Source of the DNA: Actinostola sp. cb2023
Lineage: Eukaryota > Cnidaria > Anthozoa > Actiniaria > Actinostolidae
Assembly: GCA_033675265.1 (NCBI GenBank)
Contig: JAUJYZ010000917.1
Location: 124,001 to 188,000, forward strand
Direction of reading: 5' to 3'
Length of the DNA stretch: 64,000 nucleotides
Position numbers and translations under genes: made by a program. This document shows, one piece after another, positions 11,586-21,765 of the stretch. Numbering within the stretch: position 1 is the stretch's first letter; the number at the start of each line of letters is the position of its first letter. A model generated the notes under the pieces. The model was given only the letters and a program-made list of their open reading frames with translations. It was not told the DNA's origin and did no database searches.

Positions 11586-14500
11586 ATGGCTACGAAAACA
11601 GCGTCTAAAAGAAGAAGTCAAAATGTTTTACGTTTTATTAATAGTTGTGGCAATGACACAGATATAAGTAGTTTGTTAGGGGCAAATATTCTTGCGGGTG
11701 CAAGATTGGCTGCCAAGAATAGATCTGAGGCCCTCCACGAAAGTACAGCCCGCACCTATGAACTCAAACTTCTGGCATTAGAGGATTTTGCTCTAAAGAA
11801 TGAAGACGATGCTCTCCTCTTTGGAGAAAATAAGCGTCCTTTTATGGCTGCGACCATTCAAACATACTTGCGTAAGTATAACACACGCATTAATCTCAAA
11901 ATTATCTTTCTGACAATCGCGGTACACTCGGTACGGTGTGTTCTTCAACTGAAGTTTGGGCTCCGAAGTTTGTTAGGCATTTATACGCCCGGTCTGCAAT
12001 GGCTGTGGTCTTTTAATAACTATAGCTTTATTAGGCATTTACACTCTCTTTTAGCTATCATTACTGGTCTGCTGAATCGCTGTGTTCTTATTATTATTAT
12101 TATTATTCTTAATTTTAATAACAAGAGAGCTTTGTTAGTTAATCATGACTCGGGCTGCCGAATCGCTGTGTATAATAACTAGAGCTTTGTTAGGCATTTC
12201 TGGTCTGCTGATCATGAATGAATCGTTGTGTTATTTTATTAACCAGTGCTTTTGTTAGACAATTATACGCTCTAGCATGCATGATCGTCAGTTAAGTGGT
12301 CTGCAATATATCGCTGTTTTGTAATAGCTAGTGCTTTTGTGCCGTATATCGCTGACGGTCAGTCTATTATTACTGCATGCAGTGCTTTGTAATAACTAGT
12401 GCTTTTGTTAGACATTATATATGATCTAGACTGATAATCAGTTACCGGTCTGCAATATATCGCTGTCGATCAGTCTTTATTAACAACTGTGGTAAGGCAT
12501 TTATATTCTCTATGATCATTACCGGTCTACAAATGATCACTGTGCTATTTTGAGTAATAACTAGTGATTTTGTTAGACATATATATGATCTACTAAAATC
12601 TCAAGGACAATCCGCACACACAACTGGTTTTCAAGCGGAACCACAGTTTGCGACAACGCAAACCATTAGTTTTCAAGTAGTGGACTATAGCCCATGTACT
12701 CAGAACCACAGTTTGCGACAACGCAAACCATGGTTTTCAAGTAGTGGACTATATATAGCCCATGTACTCTGAACCACAGTTTGCGACAACGCAAACCATG
12801 GTTTTCAAGTAGTGGATATAGCCCATGTACTCAGAACCACAGTTTGCGACAACGCAAACCATGGTTTTCAAGTAGTGGACATTCAGAACCACAGTTTGCG
12901 ACAACGCAAACCATGGTTTTCAAGTAGTGGACTATATATATAGCCCATGTACTCAGAACCACAGTTTGCGACAACGCAAACCATGGTTTTCAAGTAGTGG
13001 ATATAGCCACAGTTTGCGACAACGCAAACCATGGCCGGTTTGCGAATTTATGTTCAATATGTTGACAAAAGTTGTTTTATTTCCCTTTTTTCGTCTTTTT
13101 CATGTAGAAATGTTGAGTGAAACGAAAGGCAAAAAGATTGGCACCCTTCGTTGTCGAGGGTTAAAACCACCTGCAATAAGATTGCATGCTGCCGCCTTTC
13201 GATACTGGTTCGATGCGTTCAGCCATACTGGTCCATACAGTCAAAGTATAGAAAGACAAGAAGATGGCAGTATGAAAGTTGTAGCCAAGGGAAATCCGAT
13301 GAATTCACCCGGTACTTTATAATAGCAATGCATACTCTTTTTCGTTAACCCCTCTTTTTCGTTTACCCCTCCTTTTCGTTTACCCCTCCTTTTCGTTTTT
13401 ATCCCTCCTTTTTTCTTTTACTTTGCTACTTGTGCTTGATTCGATCATACACATTTATATACTCACTTATATAGATACCTTTCGTTTGATGTATGCGATG
13501 AGAAACTGACTGTTATGTTTTTCGTTTTGTATTCAGCTGTAAAACAAACTATCAAACAGCTTGTCAAAAGGTCTGTAAGGCCTTCAACTAAGGATATCAA
13601 GCACGGCAGGGTGCCTTACGAGCCCAAAAAGGCACCTCCTTTCAACCTGGAGGAATTGCTAAAAATTCGCAGTTACTGTTTACAATCGGTAGAGGTAAGT
13701 TTTGAAAATTATGTTTTGAAACGGCTAATAAAGGAAAACCTGACTGAAACCTGCGCGCGTAGGAATGCACGATTACTGACATGCTATGCATATGTGTACA
13801 TGTTACAAGGATTTCACTCTCAATCGTTTTTCGTTTCCTATAGGGTCTGCGTGGTTTATGGCTTTGGACCGTGATTCTATTTTCCTTTGGACTTTTTCTA
13901 AGAGGGGAGGAACCACTTCGCTTAAAAATAAAACATTTGACATTTTCGAAGAACTACAAAGGTATAGTGTCATGAATTATGATTTCCGTCATATTCACGA
14001 TCTTCGCAGAGAGTAAATGAGTTGCAGCAAATCAGTTCTAGGATTGGGACGTGGAGGACGATTGCGCGCGCACTAGCTGACGTGATAATGCAAAATCCAG
14101 AACTGGACCCACTTTTATCTACGCTTCTCGCAGTCTTTGTATTTCTTTCGTTTTTATGTAATTATTGTAAAAAGTGTGGCCAGTTCTGGACTACCATTTC
14201 ACCTGTTTTCACTTCGTAGATGAACATCATTCATCGATCAGTGCTCGCGCTGTCGTATATATCCACGTTCTCATCCTAGAATTTTCTGGTCCCTATTGCA
14301 TGTTACAATGGACCTTTTCGTAGTTTCCCAGTATGCTTCATGATTCTGCGCCGGCAAGCGAGGTCAGGGGATACAAATATTTAGAATTTATTTTTTATAG
14401 TAGGCAAATGCAATTTAACCCATACATATGGAAAGGAGGAGAGAACAGTGGCTGTATGTGAGGATTAAAAAGGATGATTTTAATGAGCGGCAAATTTAAT

Positions 14501-17498
14501 CCAATACATACATATCACTAATTTATGTTATAAAATGAAATAAAAAAATTGTGTCATATGCACCAAGAGTATGCACTTAATATTTCCGATCTATTTTGTA
14601 CCCTGACCTCGCTTGCGCGCGCATTTATTTACGTCATAACACAGGGTACCCAAATTCCCGTAAAACATAGACTTACGTGACACGATACTCTAAAACTCTC
14701 TCACAACAGCTGACTCTGGGAGGTTGCCAAACCATGTTGATGTCAAACTACCATGGTCAAAAGCAGACAGGAAGGCAAAGGGTAATTAACTACATGCACT
14801 AGTCACACTATTTAGTGGGTGATGAACCAATCATTCCGGGATTATTGGACGGAGTTTGAGGCGAGTAGATTAAGCTTAATTCTTTGCCGATGCCGAAGGC
14901 GAAGGCAGAGGCAAAAATCAAAGGTCTCAATGAGACGACTCACGGATAAGCAAGACAAGAAAACAAACCAATATGTATTAATATCAGTACTGGTAAATGA
15001 ATGGAGGCATTTTTATATTGAAATAATACGAATATGGTTGTAAAATAGACTGGACCATATATGTGAAAGAAAATTACATAGTTTTATAATGGTACTGACA
15101 ATGGTAACATAATTCATTCAAATAAACAGTTCATTAAAATTGTTCTCATGCTCAAAGCAAACCACAAGATATTTCAATGGTTCTTCATCGATTCGTGCCA
15201 TGCGGGACTAGTGACTTTCAACGATAGAAAACAATCCACCAGAATATTCCTCAGCTTGCTAATAACCATCTATCTATTCCCATAGAAATTTCCTTCAGTT
15301 TGTTTCCTTTTAGGGCAGCTTTTGAACTAATTTCGTAGCCTTTTTTAGGGACTTTGTACATTTTTCAATAGGTAAAGGCTTGTTTCCATAACCCAAACCG
15401 GCCTTGGCCGACCAAACAATAGAACGAATCTATTGTGTTTAATACTGCATCGTTCTATTGTTTTATTTCAATAAACCGTCCGCCATTTTGTTTTTACATG
15501 CAAATATTAGAGTGCGCAAAGCAGGCTGGATGATTTTCAAACAATAGACCATTCTTACACATTTTCTCATGCAAATGAGCAAAGTGATAGCATAGACACG
15601 GAGTATTCGTGAGTCAAAGTCAAAAACTGAAAATTAATCTGCTTCATCCAATAATAAATTGTTTTGTCATTCACATTATCTCACCCCACTTAGTAGCAAT
15701 TCAACTCTGGAAAATATCGAGCTGCCATTGTCGAGGAGAACGACAGCATTTATATTTGTATGAGGTTATCTGCAGTGACGTAGTCGTCTCTCGACCAATG
15801 AAAATACTGGAGAAAATAATGTGAATGATAAATATACTTATCAGCTAGGAAATCATGCAAAAATGAAACAATATTTAAATGATTAAAAACTCTATTCAAA
15901 CCTCCAATTTATCCTCTACATTTTTTCATTCAGGTGTTACACTTACATTGTGGGCAAACCCATTAAACAGGAAATTATGTCCTGTGACTGCACTTTTTGT
16001 CTGGCTGCTTATATCAGGTATTATATAAAATGCTTCCTAATTATATTATATTAAGAAGCCAGGGAGCAAGGGTGGCCGAGTGGTGAGAGCCTCGATCTGT
16101 CACCTCTGTGTCCCGGGTTCGATTCCCGGACCTGGGATCACATGTGATTTGAGTTTGTCAGTTCGTTCTCTCCCTTGCTTCGAGGGTTTTTCTCCGGGTA
16201 CTCCCTCCCTCAATAAAAACGAACTAGTGAGCTGAAAGTAGTATGTATAGAATATTAGAATGTAGTGGTAGTGTGTGTGAGAGTACAGTGTCCCCCAATT
16301 AGTGCGCAAGAGCTAGAACACATTGCACACTTAAATAAACAGTTGTTTTTTTCATATATTAATTAATAGAGTGAAATTTTGAAAAGCGTGCAAACTAATT
16401 TTCTAATTAGTACTAAATAGCACTAATGAAACAATAATATATATATATTAATAGAAAACAAAAGCTATTTAAAGTTAGTTCTATTTAATGTTTTTCTATA
16501 AATACATTGCATGCTCTGTGGATTGAGAAACTAAATATGATATGGAATACACTCAATTGCAGAAAGGTTGTAGTATACATTTATACAAATATCTAATGAG
16601 ATACAAGATATCTAATGAGATACAAAGTGCGAAACATCGCTTATTTTCTTCTAATATATCAGAACCATCAATTTTAGATTAGTATCACATCCAACAAAGA
16701 CAACACAATAATTTTCAGCACTATTTTGTGCTTAAACAGTTGTAGTTTAGCATGTTTAACATTTTGCATCTCATTAGATATTTGTATATTTGTGTAAATG
16801 TATACTACAACGTTTCTGCAATTGAGTGTATATATATATATATTGACAAACTTATGGATATACAATGTATATCAAATATGTTATTTTTGCAATGTACTGT
16901 ATGTAATTAAGGTGGTTTTGTGCCATTCTACAGGTATTAAAAAGGGACTAATGTTTCCACAAGTGGCGAAAAACAACAAATCTGTACTGAAGTCTCCAAG
17001 AGGTGTTACCTCTTACAGGAAAGTGTTTTCTGAGGTAAGAATAATTTTTGTAAGAATTAGTTTTCAGCTACAATATATGTAGCAAATAATGTTACCGGTA
17101 TGTGCCTGTATTTAATTATTACTGATTAATTATTACAGATATCAAAAGATTTATTCAATAAAGAATTTACGACACACAGCATCAGACGCTCTGCTGCACG
17201 ATGGGCTGCCCGGTGTGTGGAGCTGATGACAGCACTATCAAACTAGCAGGAAGATGGTACATTGTTCATTTTTTTGTCATTAAAAGTTTATTTATTTTTG
17301 TTGTACTCGGCCATTTTCATTTCATAATAAAAGTACTATCTAAAACAACTAAAAATTAATTCTTCTTCTTCTCTTGACAGGAAATCAAACAGCTTTGAAT
17401 TGTATACCCAAAATGCAAGGGCAGAACTGATCAAAGAACAGCTGGATGGCAATCCTGTAGAAGACCACAAGATGTGGATGTTTAATGCCATCAGATGA
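11586..17498 (+). CDS. Tyrosine recombinase (Crypton-like), 9 exons, one 2-bp insertion
   Basis: Exons: 11586-11871, 13108-13311, 13537-13694, 13844-13961, 14710-14781, 15934-16017, 16934-17034, 17139-17256 and 17381-17498. Every junction has GT/AG ends and matching phase, giving 418 aa if an extra GT in TGTGTG (17214-17219) is discounted; as written this insertion shifts frame and meets TAG in exon 8. The N-terminal helices (ARTYELKLLALEDFALKN) suit a SAM-like core-binding domain. The catalytic set is complete: box I Arg about 236 (GLFLRGEEPLRLK), His 354 and Arg 357 (HSIRRSAARWAAR), Trp 380 (GRW) and nucleophile Tyr 388 (ELYTQN). Such enzymes cut and rejoin DNA through a 3'-phosphotyrosine. 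Eukaryotic homologues are Crypton, DIRS/Ngaro and domesticated proteins; no RT is nearby, so Crypton-like or a domesticated host gene fits best. Introns contain several MITEs and a SINE. Confidence 0.85.
11960..12600. repeat. Degenerate repeat in recombinase intron 1
   Basis: Irregular recurrence of phrases such as GCTTTTGTTAGAC, TAATAACTAG and GGTCTGCAATATATCGCTGT every 60-110 bp. Looks like an old, decayed tandem array. No coding evidence. Confidence 0.55.
12636..13035. repeat. Array of TTTGCGACAACGCAAA hairpin units
   Basis: Seven units spaced 49-72 bp apart. Each has the 16-bp stem-loop TTTGCG-ACAA-CGCAAA inside a larger inverted pair (AACCACAG / CATGGTT), followed by TTCAAGTAGTGG and a variable TATATA spacer. 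It lies at the 3' end of recombinase intron 1, ending about 70 bp before exon 2. Related hairpins occur at 24.97-25.4 kb. Confidence 0.85.
14035..14283. mobile_element. Inverted-repeat MITE in recombinase intron 4
   Basis: TTCTAGGATTGGGACGTGGA at 14036 is inverted, with changes, at 14265-14283. A second inner inverted pair (CCAGAACTGGA / TCCAGTTCT-like) lies between. No coding content. Confidence 0.7.
14350..14625. mobile_element. Second MITE in recombinase intron 4
   Basis: GCAAGCGAGGTCAGGG at 14355-14370 and CCCTGACCTCGCTTGC at 14602-14617 form inverted ends. The right interior (14510-14560, ATTTATGTTATAAAATGAAA then GTCATATGCAC) matches the right end of the TTAA element at 35974-36462, so the two are related or nested. 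Confidence 0.7.
15600..15850. repeat. Dispersed repeat in recombinase intron 5, shared with 21.7 kb
   Basis: GTCTCTCGACCAATGAAAAT and the following GAGAAAATAATGTGAA match 21690-21760 closely. The stretch between recombinase exons 5 and 6 is otherwise featureless. Confidence 0.6.
16058..16330 (+). mobile_element. tRNA-derived SINE
   Basis: A tRNA-like head has an A box (TGGCCGAGTGGTGAGAG, 16073) and a perfect B box (GGTTCGATTCC, 16115-16125). Then comes a GTTTTTCTCCGGGTACTCC body typical of animal SINEs and an A-rich AATAAAAACG segment. The head resembles Ser/Leu tRNAs but lacks a foldable acceptor stem, so it is not a tRNA gene. It sits just after recombinase exon 6 in the sense orientation. 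The 3' limit is uncertain. Confidence 0.85.
16550..16828. mobile_element. Tc1/mariner-type MITE, copy 1
   Basis: Ends CACTCAATTGCAGAAA..TTTCTGCAATTGAGTG are inverted and flanked by TA on both sides (16548-16549, 16829-16830). Length 279 bp. Its internal sequence (TTTAGATTAGTATC, GTGCTTAAACAGTTGTAGT) is found inverted in the second copy at 59466-59682. It is in recombinase intron 6, about 100 bp before exon 7. Confidence 0.9.
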
Positions 17499-18214
17499 GC
17501 TGTCCAATCTTATTTGCTTTTGAAACATTATAAAATATAATCAGCCATTAATTTGATCATCAAACGTTTCTTCTGGTTTCAGTTATTGATTTTATATTAT
17601 AAGTTTCTGATCACTGAATTTTATAGTTAAATGATTTTTCTTAGCGAGTGATCCCAATAAACATCAACACTATACTAATTAGCTGTCAGTGTTTATTAGA
17701 TGCAAAAAAAGAAAGAAAGCAAAAGAGTGTCTAATTTTTCTGTGTGTATTGGTGGAGTTAGTAATGCCCAGGTTTATTAGAATCACTCTACTATAAATAC
17801 ATTTTCTAATCCATGTACATTGCTAAAATAGTATAGTTTTTATAATAAAGTATTCACAAAGTAGAGTATAGCACTTCGAAAATCAATGGACAGAGGGGCA
17901 CTAACTTACATGTATAGGCCTTAAATTGGTAATATCTCGATTCCAATAATTTTTAGAACATCCAAAGCTCTGCGTAAGCAGACTTACACTTATATTGGTT
18001 ATCAATATATTGGTTATCAATATATATATCTAAATTTATTGTTTGTCTACACACTGTTGTGAATGGCAATTACATATATTTTTGTAGTAAACTAAGTTTG
18101 AAATCCTAGTGTCCCCAATTTAATAATGGTTAATTAACTGTTACTTCATGCTACTAGATTTGACATTAAATAAAGTTTCTATCCATAGCTATCTATGTAT
18201 TTTGACCTTGTGTA
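17499..18214. other. 3' flank of recombinase gene
   Basis: AATAAA at 17656-17661 is a reasonable polyadenylation signal about 160 bp after the stop. The rest is AT-rich with no exon seen. Confidence 0.5.
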
Positions 18215-18216
18215 TA

Positions 18217-18365
18217 CACTCATTTCGATAAAGTTAGTCACCCGAAAAGCTTCGAAGGTGAGACCAAGAAGAACCATGGGTACATAAATTTTAACCAACC
18301 CCTGAGGATCCTCATCCATCTCACCTTCGAAGCTTTATGGGTGACTAACTTTATCGAAATGAGTG
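18217..18365. mobile_element. TA-flanked hairpin MITE
   Basis: CACTCATTTCGATAAAGTTA..TAACTTTATCGAAATGAGTG inverted arms, with TA on each side (18215-18216, 18366-18367). A 149-bp Tc1/mariner-type miniature element. Confidence 0.85.
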
Positions 18366-18721
18366 TATACTTTATTACTAGTACCTTCATGGAATAAAAT
18401 TATTTGATATTTTCCTTTTTTTAACATTTTATTTAGTAATAAATTGAAGAATAAACCAAATATAAATTTAGAATTGAAATTTGTCATTGAATTTGAAGTA
18501 ATTACATGCAGGAAAGTAGTCTCCTATGCACATGCAGAACAATTTACTATTCGTTCACACTGAGCCATTCAACACCCATAAATTCATGAATAAAATTGTA
18601 AGAAAGGTAGAAAATGCTGATCAAAGTTAATACACTGTATTTACAATTTATGCTCGGTGAAAAGGAGACAATTACATGTAGAAAAGTATAAGTTCTTATA
18701 GAAAAATACACTTCATTCGGG

Positions 18722-18963
18722 GAATTGACTTATCCTGGACCGATCCGCAAAACGACTTGCACCAGTTATCGGGCAAATATATGGAAATTTAGAATCATGT
18801 CAATTTCAGCTCAATCAAGGTTTCCTTGGCAATGATAAAGATTGTTGAAATCAGTTTTTGAGAATGTTTATCGAGCTGAAATTGACATGATTCTAAATTT
18901 CCATCTTTGCCCGATAACTGGTGCAAACTGAGTCGGTTTTGATCGATCTAGGATACGTCAATC
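18722..18963. mobile_element. Inverted-repeat element, about 240 bp
   Basis: Arms of about 95 bp include GCACCAGTTATCGGGCAAA and its complement, and GAGCTGAAATTGACATGATT and its complement. The centre is about 40 bp. The flanking 18366-18721 and 18964-19185 contain nothing recognisable. Confidence 0.85.
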
Positions 18964-19185
18964 AGTATAGAAGTGAAATGTATTATTGTATTGTATTGTA
19001 GAAAAACTACTTCGAGCCACCTTATTAAACGCGTGAACAAAAACTTGAACTAGGAATAAGAAAGTTACAAAACTAGGATAATAAGAAATATACTTTATAA
19101 ATGTATTAGTTATCAGTTCCTTAGTTTCTTTCTCTGATATCAGTACTTTAGTGAGTCAACTCAGTACTTTCTTGATATACTAGAT

Positions 19186-19764
19186 TTAAGACCTTTTCTT
19201 TGCTTTCCCCTTCTTCGCCTTTCTTGATTTTCTAAGTGTCATTCTCTCGGCGGCGGCGTGATGGCCAGTGTCACTGTCGTCGGCGCTCTTGTTGGCTTCT
19301 TCCATTGCTAATATGGCATTTGCCGTCATGAATTCCCGTGGAATATCGTTTTTAAGTTCCTCCCTGCATGATGGGCATGGAGTGCAACAATTGAAACACA
19401 AAGGGATGTCTTCGCTCCAGAAAATGGTAGCTGGTTCACTGCTGTATACCCCGCTTTTCATCTCTTCCTTCAAATTAAATTTTTTTCTTCGCCATTGGTC
19501 TTGGCACCATCCTATTAATCTATCAGTTGGCTTGTCTCCTAGCTTCCAATTGCCCAGAGATTGTTTCGTTTCGTCATCTAACAACTTCTCTTGAAGGTGT
19601 GAGAACGTAGACATCTCCAACAACTTGCACAAAAAAGATGCGACTAGTGCGTGCATCCTCCACGTGAAAGGGTCCTTACCACCATATTGTCTCATTAAAA
19701 TGAACTTCCAAACTGCTATGTCATAAAGTGGCCGAAGAAACGATAAAGGGTTGCTTGAAGGCAT
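19186..19764 (-). CDS. Small Cys4-knuckle protein with basic tail (left member of a divergent pair)
   Basis: Single exon, 192 aa from the ATG at 19764. The frame is open further upstream to 19923, but the shorter start is preferred because the extension is Cys/Tyr-rich and would eat most of the shared promoter. I do not recognise the family. Residues 10-100 are predicted helical (PLYDIAVWKF, HALVASFLCKLLE, QDQWRRKKFNLKEE). Residues 123-133 form CFNCCTPCPSC, a CxxCx3CxxC knuckle likely to bind one zinc. The last 15 residues are strongly basic (RKSRKAKKGKAKKRS), suggesting nucleic-acid binding or a nuclear signal. Motif order and spacing parallel the divergently transcribed neighbour at 19981, which suggests an old duplication. 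Confidence 0.7.
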   Translation of the reverse strand: MPSSNPLSFLRPLYDIAVWKFILMRQYGGKDPFTWRMHALVASFLCKLLEMSTFSHLQEKLLDDETKQSLGNWKLGDKPTDRLIGWCQDQWRRKKFNLKEEMKSGVYSSEPATIFWSEDIPLCFNCCTPCPSCREELKNDIPREFMTANAILAMEEANKSADDSDTGHHAAAERMTLRKSRKAKKGKAKKRS

Positions 19765-19980
19765 TTTTAAGCGTAACCAGTCAGCTGTACATAGGCAACT
19801 ACAGTAACTGTAATATAAATACCTTGCGGCTTGCGCAAAGGTCTGCGCAAAGTACGTGCGCACTTGTCTTCCCGCCAATGAAAATCCAGGAAAATCGCTT
19901 CCATGGTAACGTGACGTCAACACTAACCATTGCGCGCTGTGACGCGCGGACTGCTTGACACTATTTATCTTTTGTTATCA
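19765..19980. promoter_or_regulatory. Shared bidirectional promoter (216 bp)
   Basis: The only DNA between two divergent start codons. It holds CCAATGAAAATCC (19875), a reverse CCAAT (ATTG within AACCATTGCGCG), GTGACGTCA (a CRE) at about 19911 and CpG-rich GCGCGCTGTGACGCGCG, richer in GC than the surroundings. CCAAT and CRE sites with CpGs are usual in animal bidirectional promoters. Confidence 0.65.
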
Positions 19981-21106
19981 ATGGCTACTGCTTCGTCTTC
20001 CCCTCAGTCTGGAAACGTGAAAAATTCAAGAAGAAAAGTACCAGAATCTATTATGGACCTACTTGACGTGGCTGTATTTTCGTTCGGTTGCCAATCAGGC
20101 CTTAGATCTACCCACAAGATTCGTGGAGACCCAGTGATAGAAGGCGTCAGTGCCTTCTTTGGTCGCTTGTTGAATTGCTCAAATGATGATACCAAACAAC
20201 TCTTCAAAGAAATATCTCCATCGAGATTTGGTGGGTGGCAACCAGGAACAGAAGCATCGAAGGAGCTCCTGAATTTGGTGTCGTCAAGAGTGAAGACACT
20301 AAAACTAAAGGGAGCATTCAATGAGCATGAGAATCTTGAAGTTCCTGATCTTCTCTTTGAAAAAAAAAAACAAAAATACCTCGAAGAAGAAGACCGGATA
20401 AAGACCTGGCGCGTTCCAAAGTGTTGGCGTTGTGCGGCACAATGCGAATTTTGTCTCAACAAGAAAAAGGATTTTCCAGGTTATGTAAACAACTTCAATG
20501 TCGAGTAAGTCAACTTCTAGTTTTTATTATTTCACTAAACATATCATGCTATTTTATGCTTGATTTTGCATTTGCTTCATGGAATTAACAAACAGGACAA
20601 ATATAACAGCTTCAACCGTGCTCCGTTTAGTAATATGATAGTTATTTTATAATCTCTGATAAAGCACCTTGCTTACAGCCAATCAGAACGCGCGGATTGA
20701 CTTGGCTATATAATAAATTATTTTCATTGATAAACCGAGATGGCGGCATTCATCATTCTTCATTTTGAAGCTTTTTTATTCACGAATTGAAAATCCGAAT
20801 CAATACGTTTTTCCTCTTTTTTCTAGCGTTGCCTTGCCTTTTCTCGAAGCTGTCGACGATATGATTGAAAGTGAATCTCAAGATGCACCAGAATCTGATG
20901 ACAGTGAAGACGAAGATTCTGCTGCAAATAATGACTTAAACGAAGCAGACTATCTACAGATCACATCTGACAATAACTTTCCTGAAGATACCGACGACGA
21001 TGATCCTGAATATGAAGGTGTTATGAATGTGAACACTGAAGTATTAGGCGAGGCCGAGAAAGTGCAAGAGGAAAGTGAATTAGAACACAAAGAAGACGAA
21101 AGTTAA
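19981..21106 (+). CDS. Small Cys4-knuckle protein with acidic tail (right member of a divergent pair), 2 exons
   Basis: Exons 19981-20504 and 20827-21106 join in phase 2 (GTAAGT donor, TTTTTTCTAG acceptor), giving 267 aa. Family not recognised. The first part (DLLDVAVFSF, VIEGVSAFFGRLL, FGGWQPGTEASKELL) is helical. Residues 148-158, CWRCAAQCEFC, form a CxxCx3CxxC knuckle identical in spacing to the neighbour on the minus strand. Downstream of it, ALPFLEAVDDMIESES parallels AILAMEEANKSADDSD in the partner. From about residue 187 the tail is very acidic (DDSEDEDSAANND, DTDDDDPEYEG), the opposite of the partner's basic tail. Oppositely charged tails and shared promoter suggest co-expression and possibly direct interaction; this is inference. 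The intron carries a MITE fragment. Confidence 0.75.
20597..20735. mobile_element. MITE fragment with CCAATCAGAACGCGCG in the intron
   Basis: GATAGTTATTTTATAATCTC, then GCCAATCAGAACGCGCG (20679-20695), then TATATAATAAATTATTTTC. The same CCAATCAGA/GCGC plus AT-box arrangement is seen at 1.35, 8.14 and 10.16 kb. Confidence 0.65.
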
Positions 21107-21196
21107 ATTTATCACTTTTTTATGCCATTTTTATTTCTTCGTTTCTTAGCATTAATTCTTCAATTTTCACTATGGTAGTTTAATAACTTATATAGT

Positions 21197-21291
21197 GTGA
21201 ATCGAAAAACCGTGGACACCTAGAAATATTGCAGACATCGCGCGTTTATCGTATTTCTGGGTGCATGCAGGCCACGGTTTTTTCGATTCGC
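21197..21291. repeat. Short palindrome
   Basis: GTGAATCGAAAAAACCGTGG-type left arm (one A fewer) and CCACGGTTTTTTCGATTCGCAC right arm, with a 50-bp centre containing a second imperfect inverted pair (TCTAGGTG..). It lies about 90 bp after the stop of the preceding gene and could form a hairpin in its 3' UTR. Confidence 0.75.
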
Positions 21292-21399
21292 ACTGCATGT
21301 AACAATTCAGCCATGATGGCCGAGGTTGAGCAATCGCGATATTTGGCAAAAAAAATCCCGCGCGATAATTGTTTGATCATTGACATTATATTTTTCTAA

Positions 21400-21620
21400 G
21401 GGTGCGTTCGATTGACCATATTCCAGAATAGGAATACACGGAATAACATCCCTAAATCGCTGTCGCGAAGCTACTGTCCACTCTAAAATGAAACGATTCC
21501 TTGTTGTATCATAATAAAGTTACAAGGAACAGTTTGGAATTTTAAATGTGCTGAAATAAAAACATCCAAGTGTTTATTCCGTGTATTCCTATTCTGGAAT
21601 AGAGTCAATCGAACGCACCC
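21400..21620. mobile_element. 221-bp TIR MITE with TAA duplication
   Basis: GGGTGCGTTCGATTGACC... with CCAGAATAGGAATACACGGA at the left is inverted at the right end. TAA flanks both ends (21397-21399, 21621-21623). A 3-bp TAA duplication fits PIF/Harbinger-type elements, but assignment from this alone is tentative. Confidence 0.85.
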
Positions 21621-21689
21621 TAACTCTGTAAATCGAGCTGTCAATGCCGCGGAAAACCAAACTCCATATGAGCAGAGAATTATTCGTCG

Positions 21690-21765
21690 TAGTTGTCTCT
21701 AGCTCGACCAATGTAAATCCAAGAGAAAATAATGTGAACAGTGATAACTGAGTGGAGTGGCGTGC
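21690..21765. repeat. Dispersed repeat matching 15.77-15.84 kb
   Basis: Shares CGACCAATG(A/T)AAAT and GAGAAAATAATGTGAA with the copy in recombinase intron 5. The flanks up to 22584 contain no recognised gene. Confidence 0.55.

Noticed and set aside
12636..13035. CRISPR-like palindromic repeat array
   Set aside because: The spacers are themselves repeated and the locus is an intron in an animal genome.
16068..16140. Functional tRNA gene
   Set aside because: A and B boxes are good, but no acceptor stem can be formed and a SINE body follows directly.
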